The position numbers and the translations under genes were made by a program. Positions 11,693-22,273 of a stretch of 64,000 bases of DNA are shown here, piece after piece (the stretch's first letter is position 1; each line of letters starts with the position of its first letter). The notes below the pieces were generated by a model. It saw only the letters and a program-made list of their open reading frames with translations. It had not been told where the DNA came from and did not search any database. This DNA comes from Emydura subglobosa (lineage: Eukaryota > Chordata > Testudines > Chelidae). The DNA lies in contig ML679941.1 in NCBI GenBank assembly GCA_007922225.1, forward strand, positions 61,876,796 to 61,940,795. The letters are read 5' to 3'.

Positions 11693-11938
11693 TTAATCTT
11701 TCCTCATATGGAAGCTGTTCCATAACCTGTCATTTTCATTGCCCTTCTCTGTACCTTTTCCAATTCTAATTTTTTTTTTTTTTTTTTTGAGATAAGGTGG
11801 CCAGAACTGCATGCAGTATTCGATGTGTGGATGTACCCTGGATTTAGATAGTGGCATTATGATGTTTTCTGTCTTCTTCTCTGTCTCTTTCCCAATGGTC
11901 CCTAACATTCTGTTAGCTTTTTGACTGCCACTGAACAT
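11693..11938 (-). pseudogene. CR1 RT C-terminal (thumb) fragment
   Basis: The frame contains ESRVHPHIEYCMQFWPP-like sequence, the same thumb motif seen in the plus-strand copy at 5743-5925, then a lysine run caused by a plus-strand poly-T tract (about 11770-11788). That run is a local homopolymer expansion. The piece ends near NSFHMRKD, as usual for CR1. Confidence 0.8.
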
Positions 11939-12316
11939 TGAGTGGATGTTTTCAGAGAACTATCCACAATGACTCCAAGATCTCTTTCTTCAGTGGTAAA
12001 TAGCTAATTTAGACCCCATCACTTTATATGAATAGTTGGGATTACATATTCCAATGTGCATTACTTTGCATTTATCAACATTGAATTTCACTGCCATTTT
12101 TTTGGTCAGTACCTCAGTTTTGTGAGATCCCTTTGTAACTCTTTGCAGTCTGCTTTGGATTTAACTATCTTGAGTTGATTTGTATCATCTGCAAATTTTG
12201 CCACCTAACTGTTTACTTCTTTTTCCAGATCATTTACGAATATGTTGAACAGTAAAGGTTGTATGGTAGGTTACATGCCACAGTTAGTAGTTCTGCAATT
12301 TCACATTTGAGTTCCT

Positions 12317-12823
12317 TCAGAATCTTGGATGGATACCATCTGGTCCTGGTGACTTATTACTGTTTAATTTATCAATTTGTTCCAAAACCTCCTCTAATGA
12401 CCCCTCAGTCTGGGACAGTTCCTCAAATTTGTCACCTAAATAGAAAGGCTCAGGTTTAGGAATCTCCCTCACATCCTCAGCTGTGAAGACCAATGCAAAG
12501 AATTCATTTAGTTTCTCCGCAATGGCCTTATCTTCCTCGAGTGCTTCTTTAGCATCTTGATTGTCCACTGATTGGCCCCACTGGTTGTTTAGCCGGCTTC
12601 CTGCTTCTGTTGTACTTAAAACTTTTTTGCTGTTTCTTTTTGAGTCTTTGACTAGTTCGTCTTCAAATTCTGTTTTGGCCTTCCTAATTATATTTTTACA
12701 CTTCACTTGCCACAGTTTATGCTCCTTTCTATTTTCCTCAATAGGATTTAACTTGCACTTTTTAAAGGATGCCTTTTTGCCTCTAACTGCTTCTTTTACT
12801 TTGTTGTTAAGCCACAGTAGCAT
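12317..12823 (-). pseudogene. CR1 ORF2 linker between endonuclease and RT
   Basis: A 168-residue uninterrupted minus-strand frame. It carries the CR1 linker signature: a WLNNKVKEAVRGKKASFKK-like basic start, then EDKAIAEKLNEFFALVFT, and near its end LNSNKSPGPDGIHPR, which opens the RT domain in CR1 elements. It is the longest intact piece of this copy. Immediately downstream the RT core is deleted, so no functional enzyme can result. Confidence 0.88.
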
Positions 12824-13030
12824 TTTTTTTGGTCCTCTTACTATGTTTTTTTAATTTGGGGTATACATTAAATTGAACCTCTATTATGGTATCTTTAAAA
12901 AGTTTCTGATGCAGCTTGCAGGGATGTCACTTTTGACACTGTACCTTTTAATTTCTGTTTATGTAAGTTCCTTATTATTGTGTAGTTCCCTTTTCTGAAA
13001 TTAAAGAATCCAGATTCCTGGACTGTTTCA

Positions 13031-13740
13031 ATATGTTCAATCTGTTAAACACTATGAATAAGTGTCAGAAATATATTCCTCTTCATGGCAAATCCAAGGA
13101 TAACTTGGTGAATCTGAGACAATGTGAAATGAAGCATTTCTGAGTCAAATATCATAGTTAATATTGACTTAATAGAGAAACACTGAGCAGTTAATGGAAA
13201 AATATAACCATGAAAGTACAGCTGCTCTTTTGTCCTGGAGTGATGGATTCCATGACTTTCAAGTCATGATTTTGATTCATAATCACGATTTTGATATTTT
13301 GGGATTTTCCTGTGTAGATGGTTGGCTGGCTGGGAAGGTGAACAATTGAATCAATTTAATTCAGAACACTGAGCCACCAATTTAAAATCTAAGCAATACA
13401 GGAGCAAACTGCAAGCAGCAGCTCACCAAAAATATGGTTGTGCCACTGCTGCGCCCCCTTCCCAAACTAAACAAACCACCAAATTAAATTCCTCTGGGGC
13501 GATAAGGGTTTTTTCCTTCACCAATTTTAAAAACAACAAAATCATGTGGAGAGTGTGATTGTGTACACAACAACTGCCTGTAACAATGTAATTACTTATG
13601 TGCAACCTCTTTGCAGAAGTTATTTTTACTGAACGCTAGATTCTGCTACCCTTACTCAGGTTGAGTAGTACTTTCCTCCCTGGAAACAGTACGTGTTGTC
13701 CCTGGAGGCCTGTATGATAGTGGTCAGGCAACTTAAAATG
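13031..13740. other. Unclassified DNA, no feature seen
   Basis: No recognisable element or exon. The minus frame 13423-13605 has no motif. Confidence 0.4.
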
Positions 13741-13799
13741 TACTGAGCCTCCAACATAGCAGGCATCTGGGGGCAGGGCTTCTCAGGCCCAAAGTTGTT

Positions 13800-14140
13800 C
13801 TTGCACCTTTATCTCCCCAAGATGAAGTGATACAGGCTGAAAGGTGTAGCAAATGCCATTTTTTCTTGAGATCCCCTTGTCAGAAGGATCTACCAATAGC
13901 CCTTGGTCAGATCCAGAGTGGGGATGTATTTTGTGACCCCCAATCACTCCAATAATATGTCGACTTGGAGCATGCAATATGTGTCAAATGGGGATATTGC
14001 ATTCCCCTTCCTAAAGTGGATACAAAACTGAGTCATCTCGTCTGTCTTGGACACCAGGACAATGGGTCTCCTCCACCTGCTGTGAGATTCCTCTACCATC
14101 CTGAGGATCAACAAAACCTGTAGCACCGGATGCATGGTGT
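13800..14140 (-). pseudogene. Gypsy reverse transcriptase N-terminal fragment
   Basis: The frame 13944-14135 has EESHSRWRRPIVLVSKTDEM then FCIHFRKGNAISPFDTY, the start of Ty3/Gypsy RT. Further on, in shifted frames (13783-13977), a LDLTKGYW-like palm motif with the first catalytic aspartate region and an EKMAFATPFSLYHF-like segment appear. The fragment stops near 13800, before the second catalytic motif, and no RNase H follows. Confidence 0.82.
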
Positions 14141-14411
14141 ATTGCCTGGGCAGGAGATGGTGGCTTTCATGGACATTGCTCCAGGGCTCTATTGTAGTGA
14201 CAAATGAGCCATGTTTTTTCGGGTCATGATGAGAACGTGAAAGGGAAAGTCTGGATTGTTTGCAACATCTGACCCTGTTGGGACAGCTGTATATGTTCCC
14301 CCAAGGGAGTCCTATCTGTGTCCTGGGATAATGGAGCCTAGGGGCCTAGTTCTGGATGGGGGATGGGCAGGTAAGGGTATTATGAACAAGCTGTCACAGT
14401 CCCACCAGGAC

Positions 14412-15495
14412 TTAAGAAGGTTTTATGTGATAAATCTGGCTCTCCTTCCTCTTCCTGGGATGTTGAATCTCATAATCCACTGCTCTGACACAACGTACCT
14501 CAATGTGCCCTTGCCATCTAGCCATTAACTTTGACTCCAAGGTGGGCACTAGCAGAAGTACTCTGGAATTCACATAGGTGGGCACCCTTGTCATAGGCTT
14601 GCTTGTGATATTCTTGGGCCCTTAAGAGGTTTTCTTTTGCAAAAGCTCCTAGTGTCTTCAGGTTCTCTCATAGCTGAAGAACATACTTTACTACCTTGGT
14701 GCCTCTGGGCTCTTGCTCCTCCAGGTTTCCGCATTAGATCTAGGATCCCCTGGGGTTGCCTCCCATACAACAACTTGAAGGGTGAGAACCCTGTTGAGGC
14801 CTGGAAAACCTTGCTTACTACAAATAGGAGGGGCAGTAACAACCCATTCCAGTGGTGAGGGTCTTCAGCCAGAAACTTTCTCAGCATCCCCTTCAGGGTC
14901 CTATTGAAGGATTTGACTAGCACATCCAGTTGTGGTGGTAGACAGAGATGCTCAGATATTTGATTTTCAGCAGCTCACACAAATGTTCATCAGTTGTGAC
15001 ATGAAGTTCATCCCTTGGTCTGTTATTATTTCCTTGGGGAATCCCCACCCTCGTGAAGACCGTCATGACTTCTGTAGCTCTGGTTGCTGCTTTGGTTGTA
15101 TGAGGTGGAGTAGCCTTGGGATACTTTGTTGCATAATTTATGATCACCAGTATGCGTTGGTGTCCATTTGTGCTATTCCCTAACAGTCCTATCAAATCTG
15201 TACCTGTTCTCTCAAAGGGGGTGTCTACTATCATCATGGGTATGGGGGGAGCCCTTGGAGTGTTCTTGGGTTCTTTCAACTGACACACCAGGCAGGATAT
15301 GCAGTAATCCCTTACCTTCTTGTAGATTCCTGGCCAATAGAACTGGCTGGTTTTTTCCCTCCCCAGGTGGCTGGCACATGGTACTGAGTGTGTGAACTGG
15401 AATAACTTCTTCCGAAAGGGCCGGGATACCAGGAGTTGGGCCTGGATTTTGTTGGTTACCCCGTACCAACCAGTAGAGGCATTCCTCTCTCCCAA
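14412..15495 (-). pseudogene. Gypsy integrase (frameshifted)
   Basis: The piece 14917-15495 has the zinc-binding module (FTHSVPCASHLGREKT, then CISCLVCQLKEP) after YWPGIYKKVRDY. It also has the first catalytic aspartate in a GTDLIG context. The second catalytic region (TDQG-like) lies in another frame near 15020, so a frameshift interrupts the core. The piece 14591-14923 carries SFNRTLKGMLRKF, DPHHWNGLLLPLLF, ASTGFSPFKLLYGRQPQG, the end of the core. The piece 14412-14594 has VLLLVPTLESKLMARWQG, a GPY/F-type C-terminal module. The enzyme would insert the element DNA into the chromosome. Confidence 0.88.
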
Positions 15496-15622
15496 CTCAA
15501 AGCATGGCCATTGTCTTACCCTGTGTAGGTTGACTACCTCCCCTTGACAGCGGACATATGTTTATATGCCCGGCTCAGGGTGAGATCTCTCTTCTCTTCC
15601 CCTATGAAAAGAGAGTCTTGGT

Positions 15623-15811
15623 CTAGTTTCTTCCTGTCAGCTGTATCTCCTTTGTGGGGTACAGGTGCACATCCTCGTGTATACACTGTAGGAAGATCAT
15701 GGTGGATGGCGTCTCATGGTCCTCAACCATCTTTTCCTTCAGGAGAGTCTGGCAGCATCCTGAAGCTATTAAGCCCATCACTTCGGTTCCATAGACCCTC
15801 ACCAAGATCAC
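15623..15811 (-). pseudogene. Gypsy aspartic protease (broken active site)
   Basis: The frame reads VRVYGTEVMGLIASGCCQTL, the flap/active-site region of a retropepsin. The catalytic triad normally reads D-S/T-G; here it is A-S-G, so the catalytic aspartate is lost. The frame directly abuts the Gag remnant and precedes integrase. The protease would normally cut the Gag-Pol precursor. Confidence 0.75.
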
Positions 15812-16944
15812 TATCTTGGCTGCTGTGTGTGGACTCTAGGGATAGCTTGCCTATAACAGGCTTGCCCATAACAACAATCTATAAAGGGGCAGTTGCATTG
15901 AAAACAGCCAGGCTGCCCACACTCAAAGCAATTGCCTGCTGGTGGGGCCACCATCTGCCCCCCACCCCTGGTCTGGGTTACCATGGCCAGAACAGCCTTA
16001 GCTTCCATATTCCCTGGCTCATTAGGCATCTGTCTCCTGGGGCACTCGTGTTCAGCCTCATAGCCTCTGCCTTGAAAGGGACTCAGACCTCACCCCACCT
16101 GATGGTCTCCTCCTGTGTCCTATTCTCTCCATCATGCTCGGCCCTCCAAATTTAGTGACCACCTAACTTCAGGGCCTCCACCTTTGGAGGCTTGGGGGAT
16201 TCCACGAGGCCCACCACCTCTACAATATGCCAGGTCAATGTCTCCACATCCACTCCCATCCCCCAATTGGGAGAGGTTGGATAAATTGCTCAGGGGCAAT
16301 AACCTCTTCCACCTGCACCCCAGTACACCCTTCTGGGGTTAGCCAGCTCCAGCTATGATCCTTGAGGCACTGGGCACTACTTTAGGGTGGTCCCCTAGCA
16401 GGTATTTTTCTCTCCAGAAACATTGGTGGTATGTCTCCGGGGAGATACTGAAACAGTTCAAGGTGGCTGGATCTTAGCGCTGTGTAGGCTGCCTGGGCCT
16501 GCCCTGCAGACATGGGACAAAAATGTGGCCCAATTATCTGGCAGCAACAGTGGCCACACATTCAAATGTCACCAGGAAGGATTTGGTGTCATCCCCATGG
16601 CCCATCTTGGTCTGCTTGACTGGGATCCGTGGTATCAGAATCACCCCAGAGGACCAGGTCCTGGGTTAGCAGTGGTGCCTGGAAGTTGCAGGAGCACTGC
16701 CATCTGCTGGACCAGGATTTGACGTTGGTGTTGAACAGTCAGCTTCTGGCTGAGTTGCTGCTGCTGAGCTGAATTGCAGCTGCTGCAATAATTGATTCTG
16801 GATTGCCTGTTGCTGCTGGCTCTCCACCACCCACTTCAGCAACTTCTCCACATCCATGCCTCTGTAAGGCAGGTGTCCACTACCTGCAGTTTGGCTAACA
16901 GTCTCCCCCACGTCTTTTCCTACCACTCTGTCCCCCTGGGGCAT
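15811..16944 (-). pseudogene. Gypsy Gag (broken)
   Basis: The N-terminal piece (16666-16944) has GMDVEKLLKWVVESQQQQAI and further glutamines, a Q-rich start common in this Gag group. A middle part (about 16400-16640 in shifted frames) carries a TKMG...DD...FL..FE-like matrix/capsid segment. The C-terminal piece (15811-16029) has a zinc-knuckle relic, CFECGQPGCFQCNCPF. The histidine expected in a CCHC knuckle is cysteine here, so nucleic-acid binding would be impaired. Gag normally forms the particle shell around the element RNA. Confidence 0.75.
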
Positions 16945-17200
16945 CTCATGCCTTTCTCAGTAAGCTAGGGAGTCTGGCTTCATGCAGCAGACCTTTGCCT
17001 GGGAATGCCTTCCTGGTGTAGTCTCTCTCTAGCAGGGAGCTCAGATTTGCCTCTCTCCGCCCACTACAGAGCTGTGCTGAAGGCCATAAGGAGGTGAAGC
17101 TTCCTGGGCCCAGAGTTGCTCCTGCATCCTTCTCTCTCCAGTGTGGAGTTCATCCGACCCCCTCACGGTGCAGGGGCATCTAGTGAGTAAAGAATTACTT

Positions 17201-19436
17201 AGTTGGCATTATGTTACTTACTTATTTATCAGGAGTTTCCAGGAGATGACCTGCTCCTTCCTGACCTGGAGATCCCAATCTGAGAGGCACACCCATAGAA
17301 GAGCATGGTAGAGAAGGTAGGTGCCTTGGAGTAGATTTCCCCCCTCTTCTCATTGTCTTCCCACCATTAGAACTGAAACCCATCCATGCTTGAAAGTGAA
17401 GGGAATGATCCATCTCAATAAGGGTCCTATTGTGCCAGGGTTGCACAAGGGGAAGAAGGCATAAGGTGCCTTCTCAACACCCTATACTGGTTTGCAGTGG
17501 CTAGCCAGTCTCAGTTCTTAGATTTCTCCAATGCTTGTGCTCAAGAAGCATAACACTAAGTTACAATGTCATTTTCTCACTGGATGTGGATGATCCTGCT
17601 CTAATGTGCCTGCCCACAGAGGAATTCTAGCTGAATCACCCAGAATGCTTTCAGAGATTTCCAATGCTATGTGGCCCCCACGTGGCCATTCCTACCAATG
17701 TGGGCTGTGAGATAAAAGACACAAAACAACACTCCAACAATAATCTGAAAGAGCAATGAACTACAGCTAAAGTAATTTAAGTTTTTCAAAGACTCCACAA
17801 ATAATTGATTTATTATTAAATCTTGCAGTTTCTAGAAACCACTTTACTGGATGCTGCCAAAGATGGGATACTGGATGAGAGGGACCTCTGATCTGAACTG
17901 GTATGGAATTTCCATGATAGTCCAAAGTTCTATCAAAAGTGTGAACTTGAAATGGAGAGTTAGTGGATCATGGGCACATCTCTAATTCTGCTCTGGGAGT
18001 CTGGAGCTCTGCGGACTGATTCTTTTGCAACCGAATGACAAGGACACATCTAAAAGACAAATTGGATGAGAAACACACAGTTGGCTCTAGAAATAGCATC
18101 AGTACAGAATTTCAAATGAGGTCCACATGCTCACTCACAGCAATCAAGTGAAAGCAATGAAAGTGACTCAACAGGAAGTGAAAAGTAAGAAAATATAGAT
18201 AGCACTTTCTGATGTCACCTCAGGCTATTCTTAAAAGCAGCCAAAGCACCCTAGATATCTTTTTTTTTTTTGCCCAAGAGCAAAATATTCTGCATTCTAC
18301 AGTACAAAACATGCTAGCTAAATGATGAAGCACAAAAGATGATATTCTTGCCCAAAGATGTTAAAAAATGGAGCCAAAATTAAGTGTTGAATCATTTGGA
18401 ATAAACTTACATGTTACTAAGTAACAAGGTGTGAGAGCTCTTCTAAATGCATTCAGTATGATATGATGACCCAGTTGTGACAGTCAGATCACACAGCTGG
18501 AAGAGAGTGGAGGAAGGCAGGTATGTCAGCCATTTAGAATGATAAAGGCTCTTTTCCCCATGAGCTGATTCCCCATGAGCTGAAAAGAGGTTACCTCAGG
18601 TCAACTAGGGACACCTAGTCCGATTAAAGGCTGCCTGTAACCTTCAAACCGCCCCCCCCACACACACACTTCTGACGAGAGAGAAGGAGGTGAGGTGAAG
18701 CTGCAGCAGGCTAGTGGTAGCAGGGAGAAAAGTCTTTTGGCTAGAAGGCTGCCTGCTCTCCTCCATATTAAAGAAGCAGTCGAACTAACTGCCTGTTTGG
18801 GGAAGGACTGAAACCCTGAACCCAGCATAACAAGGCAACAGCCCCAGAGAGGGGGCAGGGAGAGGTGTGTTCACTTTTTGGGCTATGAATTTGTTTCTTT
18901 GGTTTGACTGAAGAGTGCTGCTTGAGCCTACCCTGAGGTCTACCTTGTATAATAGTGAAAAATAATTCCTGAGTGCGGAAACAGAGCCTAGTCAGGCGAA
19001 AGAGGTGCCTTGCCACACAGTTTAGTTATCATTAGTAAAATTCTGGCTACCGGATGCTGCAGAAGCTAGAGGCAATTTAAAGAGAAGAGGAAAGACCCGT
19101 CCACAATGAATTATAATAACTCAGTATAGCAGTCCAAATTGGACAAGAGTGAGTCTTCATATTAAGCACTGGCTGTTGTCTGAAAATTTTCCAAAGATTA
19201 CAACAGGAAGCTTTACTGGTAGCAACAAAATTGTGAAATTGCCACGACTTTTTAACCATCCCTCATTGAGGACATACTTCATTTTATGCATTCCACATGC
19301 ATCTGGTGCCCCAAAATGAAGTCATAAAACTGAGGTGTATGGAAAATTATTCACTTTAAAGGAATGACTCACATAGCATTTTAAGTTTCCTGTATAAATA
19401 ATTTTGTTGTGGCCCTCATTTTGTGCCTCTGTCACA
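17201..19436. other. Unclassified DNA, no feature seen
   Basis: Part of 17201-17450 may belong to the 5' LTR of the Gypsy element, but no terminus was found. The rest holds short chance frames and a poly-T run near 18260. No exon or RNA gene recognised. Confidence 0.4.
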
Positions 19437-19437
19437 T

Positions 19438-19600
19438 TTGGTGTGTCTACACAGCAAAGAAAAACCCATGGCTGGCCCATGCCAGCACACTCAGGCTTGC
19501 AGGGCTCAGAGTGTGGGGTAGTTTCATTGCTATATAGACTTCTGGGCTCATTCTGAAGCCTGAACTCTGGGATTGGAGGGTCACAGTGAAGCTTCCTTGT
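19438..19600. mobile_element. Half copy of the 10.5 kb foldback MITE
   Basis: It starts GTGTGTCTACACAGCAAAG and shares with 10470-10620 the words CCCATGC, ACTCAGGCT, GGGGYAGTTT, CTGGGCTC and GGGAGGGTC in the same order. The right half and second terminus are missing. Confidence 0.7.
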
Positions 19601-19616
19601 GATGTGGTCCACTAGG

Positions 19617-21363
19617 AATTAGAGTGAAACCAGGAAACAAATTATAACAGCCATCAAGATTATAACAATTTTCAGGCTTTGGGCTGGATTCAAACTAGTA
19701 TCCTAAATCCATGGAGACCCTGGGAGTGGCTGGACTGTGAAAACCTGACTCACATTATTGAACACTTAATTCACAAGAAAATGTCAATTGAAGCCAGTGA
19801 TCCTACTCACATGAGTGAGTGCTCAGCAACCTGAGCAAGGGTAATGGAAATCTTAGGAAGCTAGAGAGAATGTGCACTCTCCCCAGATGTTTTCTGAATG
19901 GTTATATCTTTCCCTTTTTCTCGTCTTTGCCTCAACCCCATCACCCATTTTCCTTTCTTGAGAGAACAGAAGGACTCTGATAGAGTTATAAAATCTTGTT
20001 GCTTTACATTTTGAGAAGCAGACTTTGAGCACTTCAGAAGATTTTATGGTAATTGTAGATGCTTGAAATTGAAATATGAATCTTTGGGGAGAAAAGGTTT
20101 CATTATCTTTTAATTTCAAGAGGAATGAATGTCATTTTTTAGTCAATGTCTTTTTTCAGAACTCTTGTTAACATTACCACAGCATATTATTGCCTTCTGA
20201 GAAAGGACTGAGATTCTCTTTCACAGATATTATTCTGTTTGAAATTTCTGTTTTAAGAGAATGAATACGAATTTAAGGTTTTTTTTAAAAAAAAGCATAA
20301 ACTTGCTCTCCTCAGCAGTCTGCTAGCATAACCTCCTAATATCTAGGCCTAATGAGGTCTTAGGTGTACTGTTTGATACTGTAAAAATCTGAGCCTTTAA
20401 AAATGGTCTTTCTCATTGCAGAAAAATATTTAAGAAATTCTAATATTTGAGTTATTAGTAGGCTAATCTGACAGAATATTCAGCTACCACAATATTAATG
20501 TAGCACAGCATAGTATCGTGTGTTTGATGGGAAGAACTCTGATGTCTGAAGTACCAGAACATTATTATGGACTGAAGAAAAGGTTTTGGTCTGTACAAAT
20601 CCCACTCACCCTGCCCATCTTATACAAATAGCCCCTGCACCTTGTTCCTGAATCACATATGAATGAGGATGATAGCAGGATAGTACTCTGGATTCTTAGA
20701 GTAATGAGTAGATTGCAAAGGTCAAAACAGGAGAGGATTCAAAGATTACTACCTTTACATTTTGTGAAGTAGAGATCCAGTCCTTGTTTTTATAAATTAT
20801 GTTATGGAAAGTCTAACAACTGAAAAGTAAAAAAGTAGTCTTTGAAATAGTAATCATTTATATTCTGGTATCAATTTTCAGAAGAATGCCACTTTTAAAT
20901 AGTCTCTTTTCTGAGCAGTTTTCTGATATGACTATATTGATTTCTAAGTTGAAACACTGGGCCCTTTTTCCCCCACAACATAAAAATACTATTAAATATT
21001 TTTAGGTAAATCTAAACAATGTGAGACCTTATCTGACTATTTCTGCACTTTGACAATATTCAAAGGACCTTCTGCAGTGACACTAATAAGGGGAAACTAG
21101 GATCTCAGGGTTATTCCAGATTGTTCAGAGAGGTGATGTGTGCGTGCTTTTTAAAATCACCTACATAAATAAAAGTGAGAATTTAAATATATTCTTAATG
21201 ACTGAATCTGGTTGAAAATAATCTTGAAACTAGATGGAACTTAAAATCATAAACAATAAGAAGCACATAATCATTGTGTGCACTCCAATGTTTCAGAAAA
21301 AAGTATAGTATATCAGAGATATAGAGTTGAGTATTTTTGTTTGGAAAAAACAAAACTACTGGT
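19617..21363. other. AT-rich DNA, no feature seen
   Basis: No transposon terminus, conserved exon or RNA gene found in this AT-rich stretch. Confidence 0.45.
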
Positions 21364-21368
21364 AGTGT

Positions 21369-22123
21369 TGTTGGAGGCTTAGTACAATGTGAGTTGCTTG
21401 ACCACTGTTTTACAGGCCTAGCATAGCTTTAGTTGCTTGCTTGGCTATTTTGACCCCTGTAGCATGACATTTTTTAGAAATAAATAAAACTACTGGATAA
21501 TCTTATAGATGTTAATTTTTGCATACCACGGCACATAAGATAAAATACAGATACCGTATGCGTGCAGCTGCACATAAATAACGGTAACGAAAACAACAAG
21601 TTATTTTTAAACGTTTGGGGGTACACTGTTTTATTGCCATGGGGCAGATTTTTACTCCGACCCTTCTATCACCAGATGATGTTTTAACAACCCCAATTAT
21701 TATGGTAAAAATGAAACATAGTTAAGGGTAAAAACCCAATGTAGGTAATTAGCATATATAATAATAAAAAAAAAATTAGGTAAAGGTTACTTATAAAAGG
21801 GTATAAAAAGTCACCACTTAAACAAAGGGGGGCACTCCACGAATACCTGACTCCCTGGGAAGTGCTGCTGGTTGGACCAAATAATCCACTGACTCCCTAG
21901 CGGGGCCCCTAAAAAAAAAAAAGCCATTCCCGTATACAGCCTTCAGAGTGATTGCTTAGCTCTCCAGGCTTAGTAAGTATGATATATTGTAGTTAATTTT
22001 AAGCTTTATATATAACTAGTACATGTATAAAAAACCTTGCACATTAAACCTTATTAATCTGCAAATCGGGTATACTGTATCTCACTGGTATCCACACTAA
22101 TCACAAAATGTCCAAAATCAACA
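21369..22123 (+). mobile_element. 5' LTR of the 21.4 kb endogenous retrovirus
   Basis: The ends are TG and CA. TATAAAA words lie at 21792-21798 and 21802-21808 and ATTAAA at 22043-22048, giving a plausible U3 promoter and polyadenylation signal about 80 bases before the LTR end. The sequence aligns along its whole length with the reverse complement of 60591-61356. This copy frequently has A where the other has G. Confidence 0.9.
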
Positions 22124-22125
22124 AT

Positions 22126-22143
22126 TGGCGTCCCTGGGTGGGC
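22126..22143 (+). promoter_or_regulatory. Primer binding site, tRNA-Asn type
   Basis: TGGCGTCCCTGGGTGGGC begins two bases after the LTR end. It is complementary to the 3' end of vertebrate tRNA-Asn(GTT) as I remember it (GCCCACCCAGGGACG plus CCA). A retrovirus uses such a site to start minus-strand DNA synthesis. The match is full over 18 bases. Confidence 0.8.
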
Positions 22144-22273
22144 TTAATCAGCTGTGAATAAGACAAGTTTTGAGGTGTATGATGCAAGGGTTTCTCTCAC
22201 TGCTTGTCAGCAGGGAAGGCACCTGTCTGGCACGGTTCTCTGCGAAGCTGTCTTTGTATTTGGCTTCAGGAGG

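Larger units (their letters stand above)
11200..13030 (-). mobile_element. CR1 LINE, minus strand, internally deleted
   Basis: The low-coordinate end is the CR1 3' tail: on the plus strand it reads GGCCATACTGGGTCAGACCA followed by the reverse of the usual 3' UTR. Going up, the thumb region (11693-11938), the catalytic FADD (near 12195) and the EN-RT linker (12317-12823) follow in the right order. The copy fades out near 13030 in the linker upstream of RT. Between about 12290 and 12250 the sequence jumps from the start of RT to LLFNIFVNDLEKEV, so roughly 200 codons of the RT fingers and palm are missing. Confidence 0.88.
13745..17200 (-). mobile_element. Ty3/Gypsy LTR retrotransposon remnant with Gmr1-type gene order
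   Basis: Read on the minus strand, the domains come in the order Gag (16944 to 15811), aspartic protease (15811 to 15623), integrase (15495 to 14412) and then reverse transcriptase (14140 to about 13800). The protease and integrase are only about 130 bases apart, so an RT-RNase H block does not fit between them. This order, with integrase before RT, is known from the Gmr1 group of vertebrate Ty3/Gypsy elements. RT is cut short and RNase H is absent. Segments near 17080-17150 and 13750-13830 resemble each other over about 46 bases and may be LTR remnants. Many frameshifts show that it is dead. Confidence 0.82.

Noticed and set aside
15544..16155. 203-codon plus-strand frame, the longest in the window
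   Set aside because: It is the antisense shadow of the Gypsy Gag and protease genes, whose motifs read on the minus strand.
13745..17200. Clear LTR pair around the Gypsy element
   Set aside because: About 46 bases near 13750-13830 and 17080-17150 look alike, but I could not find TG...CA ends, a target duplication or a primer site, so LTRs are not listed as separate features.
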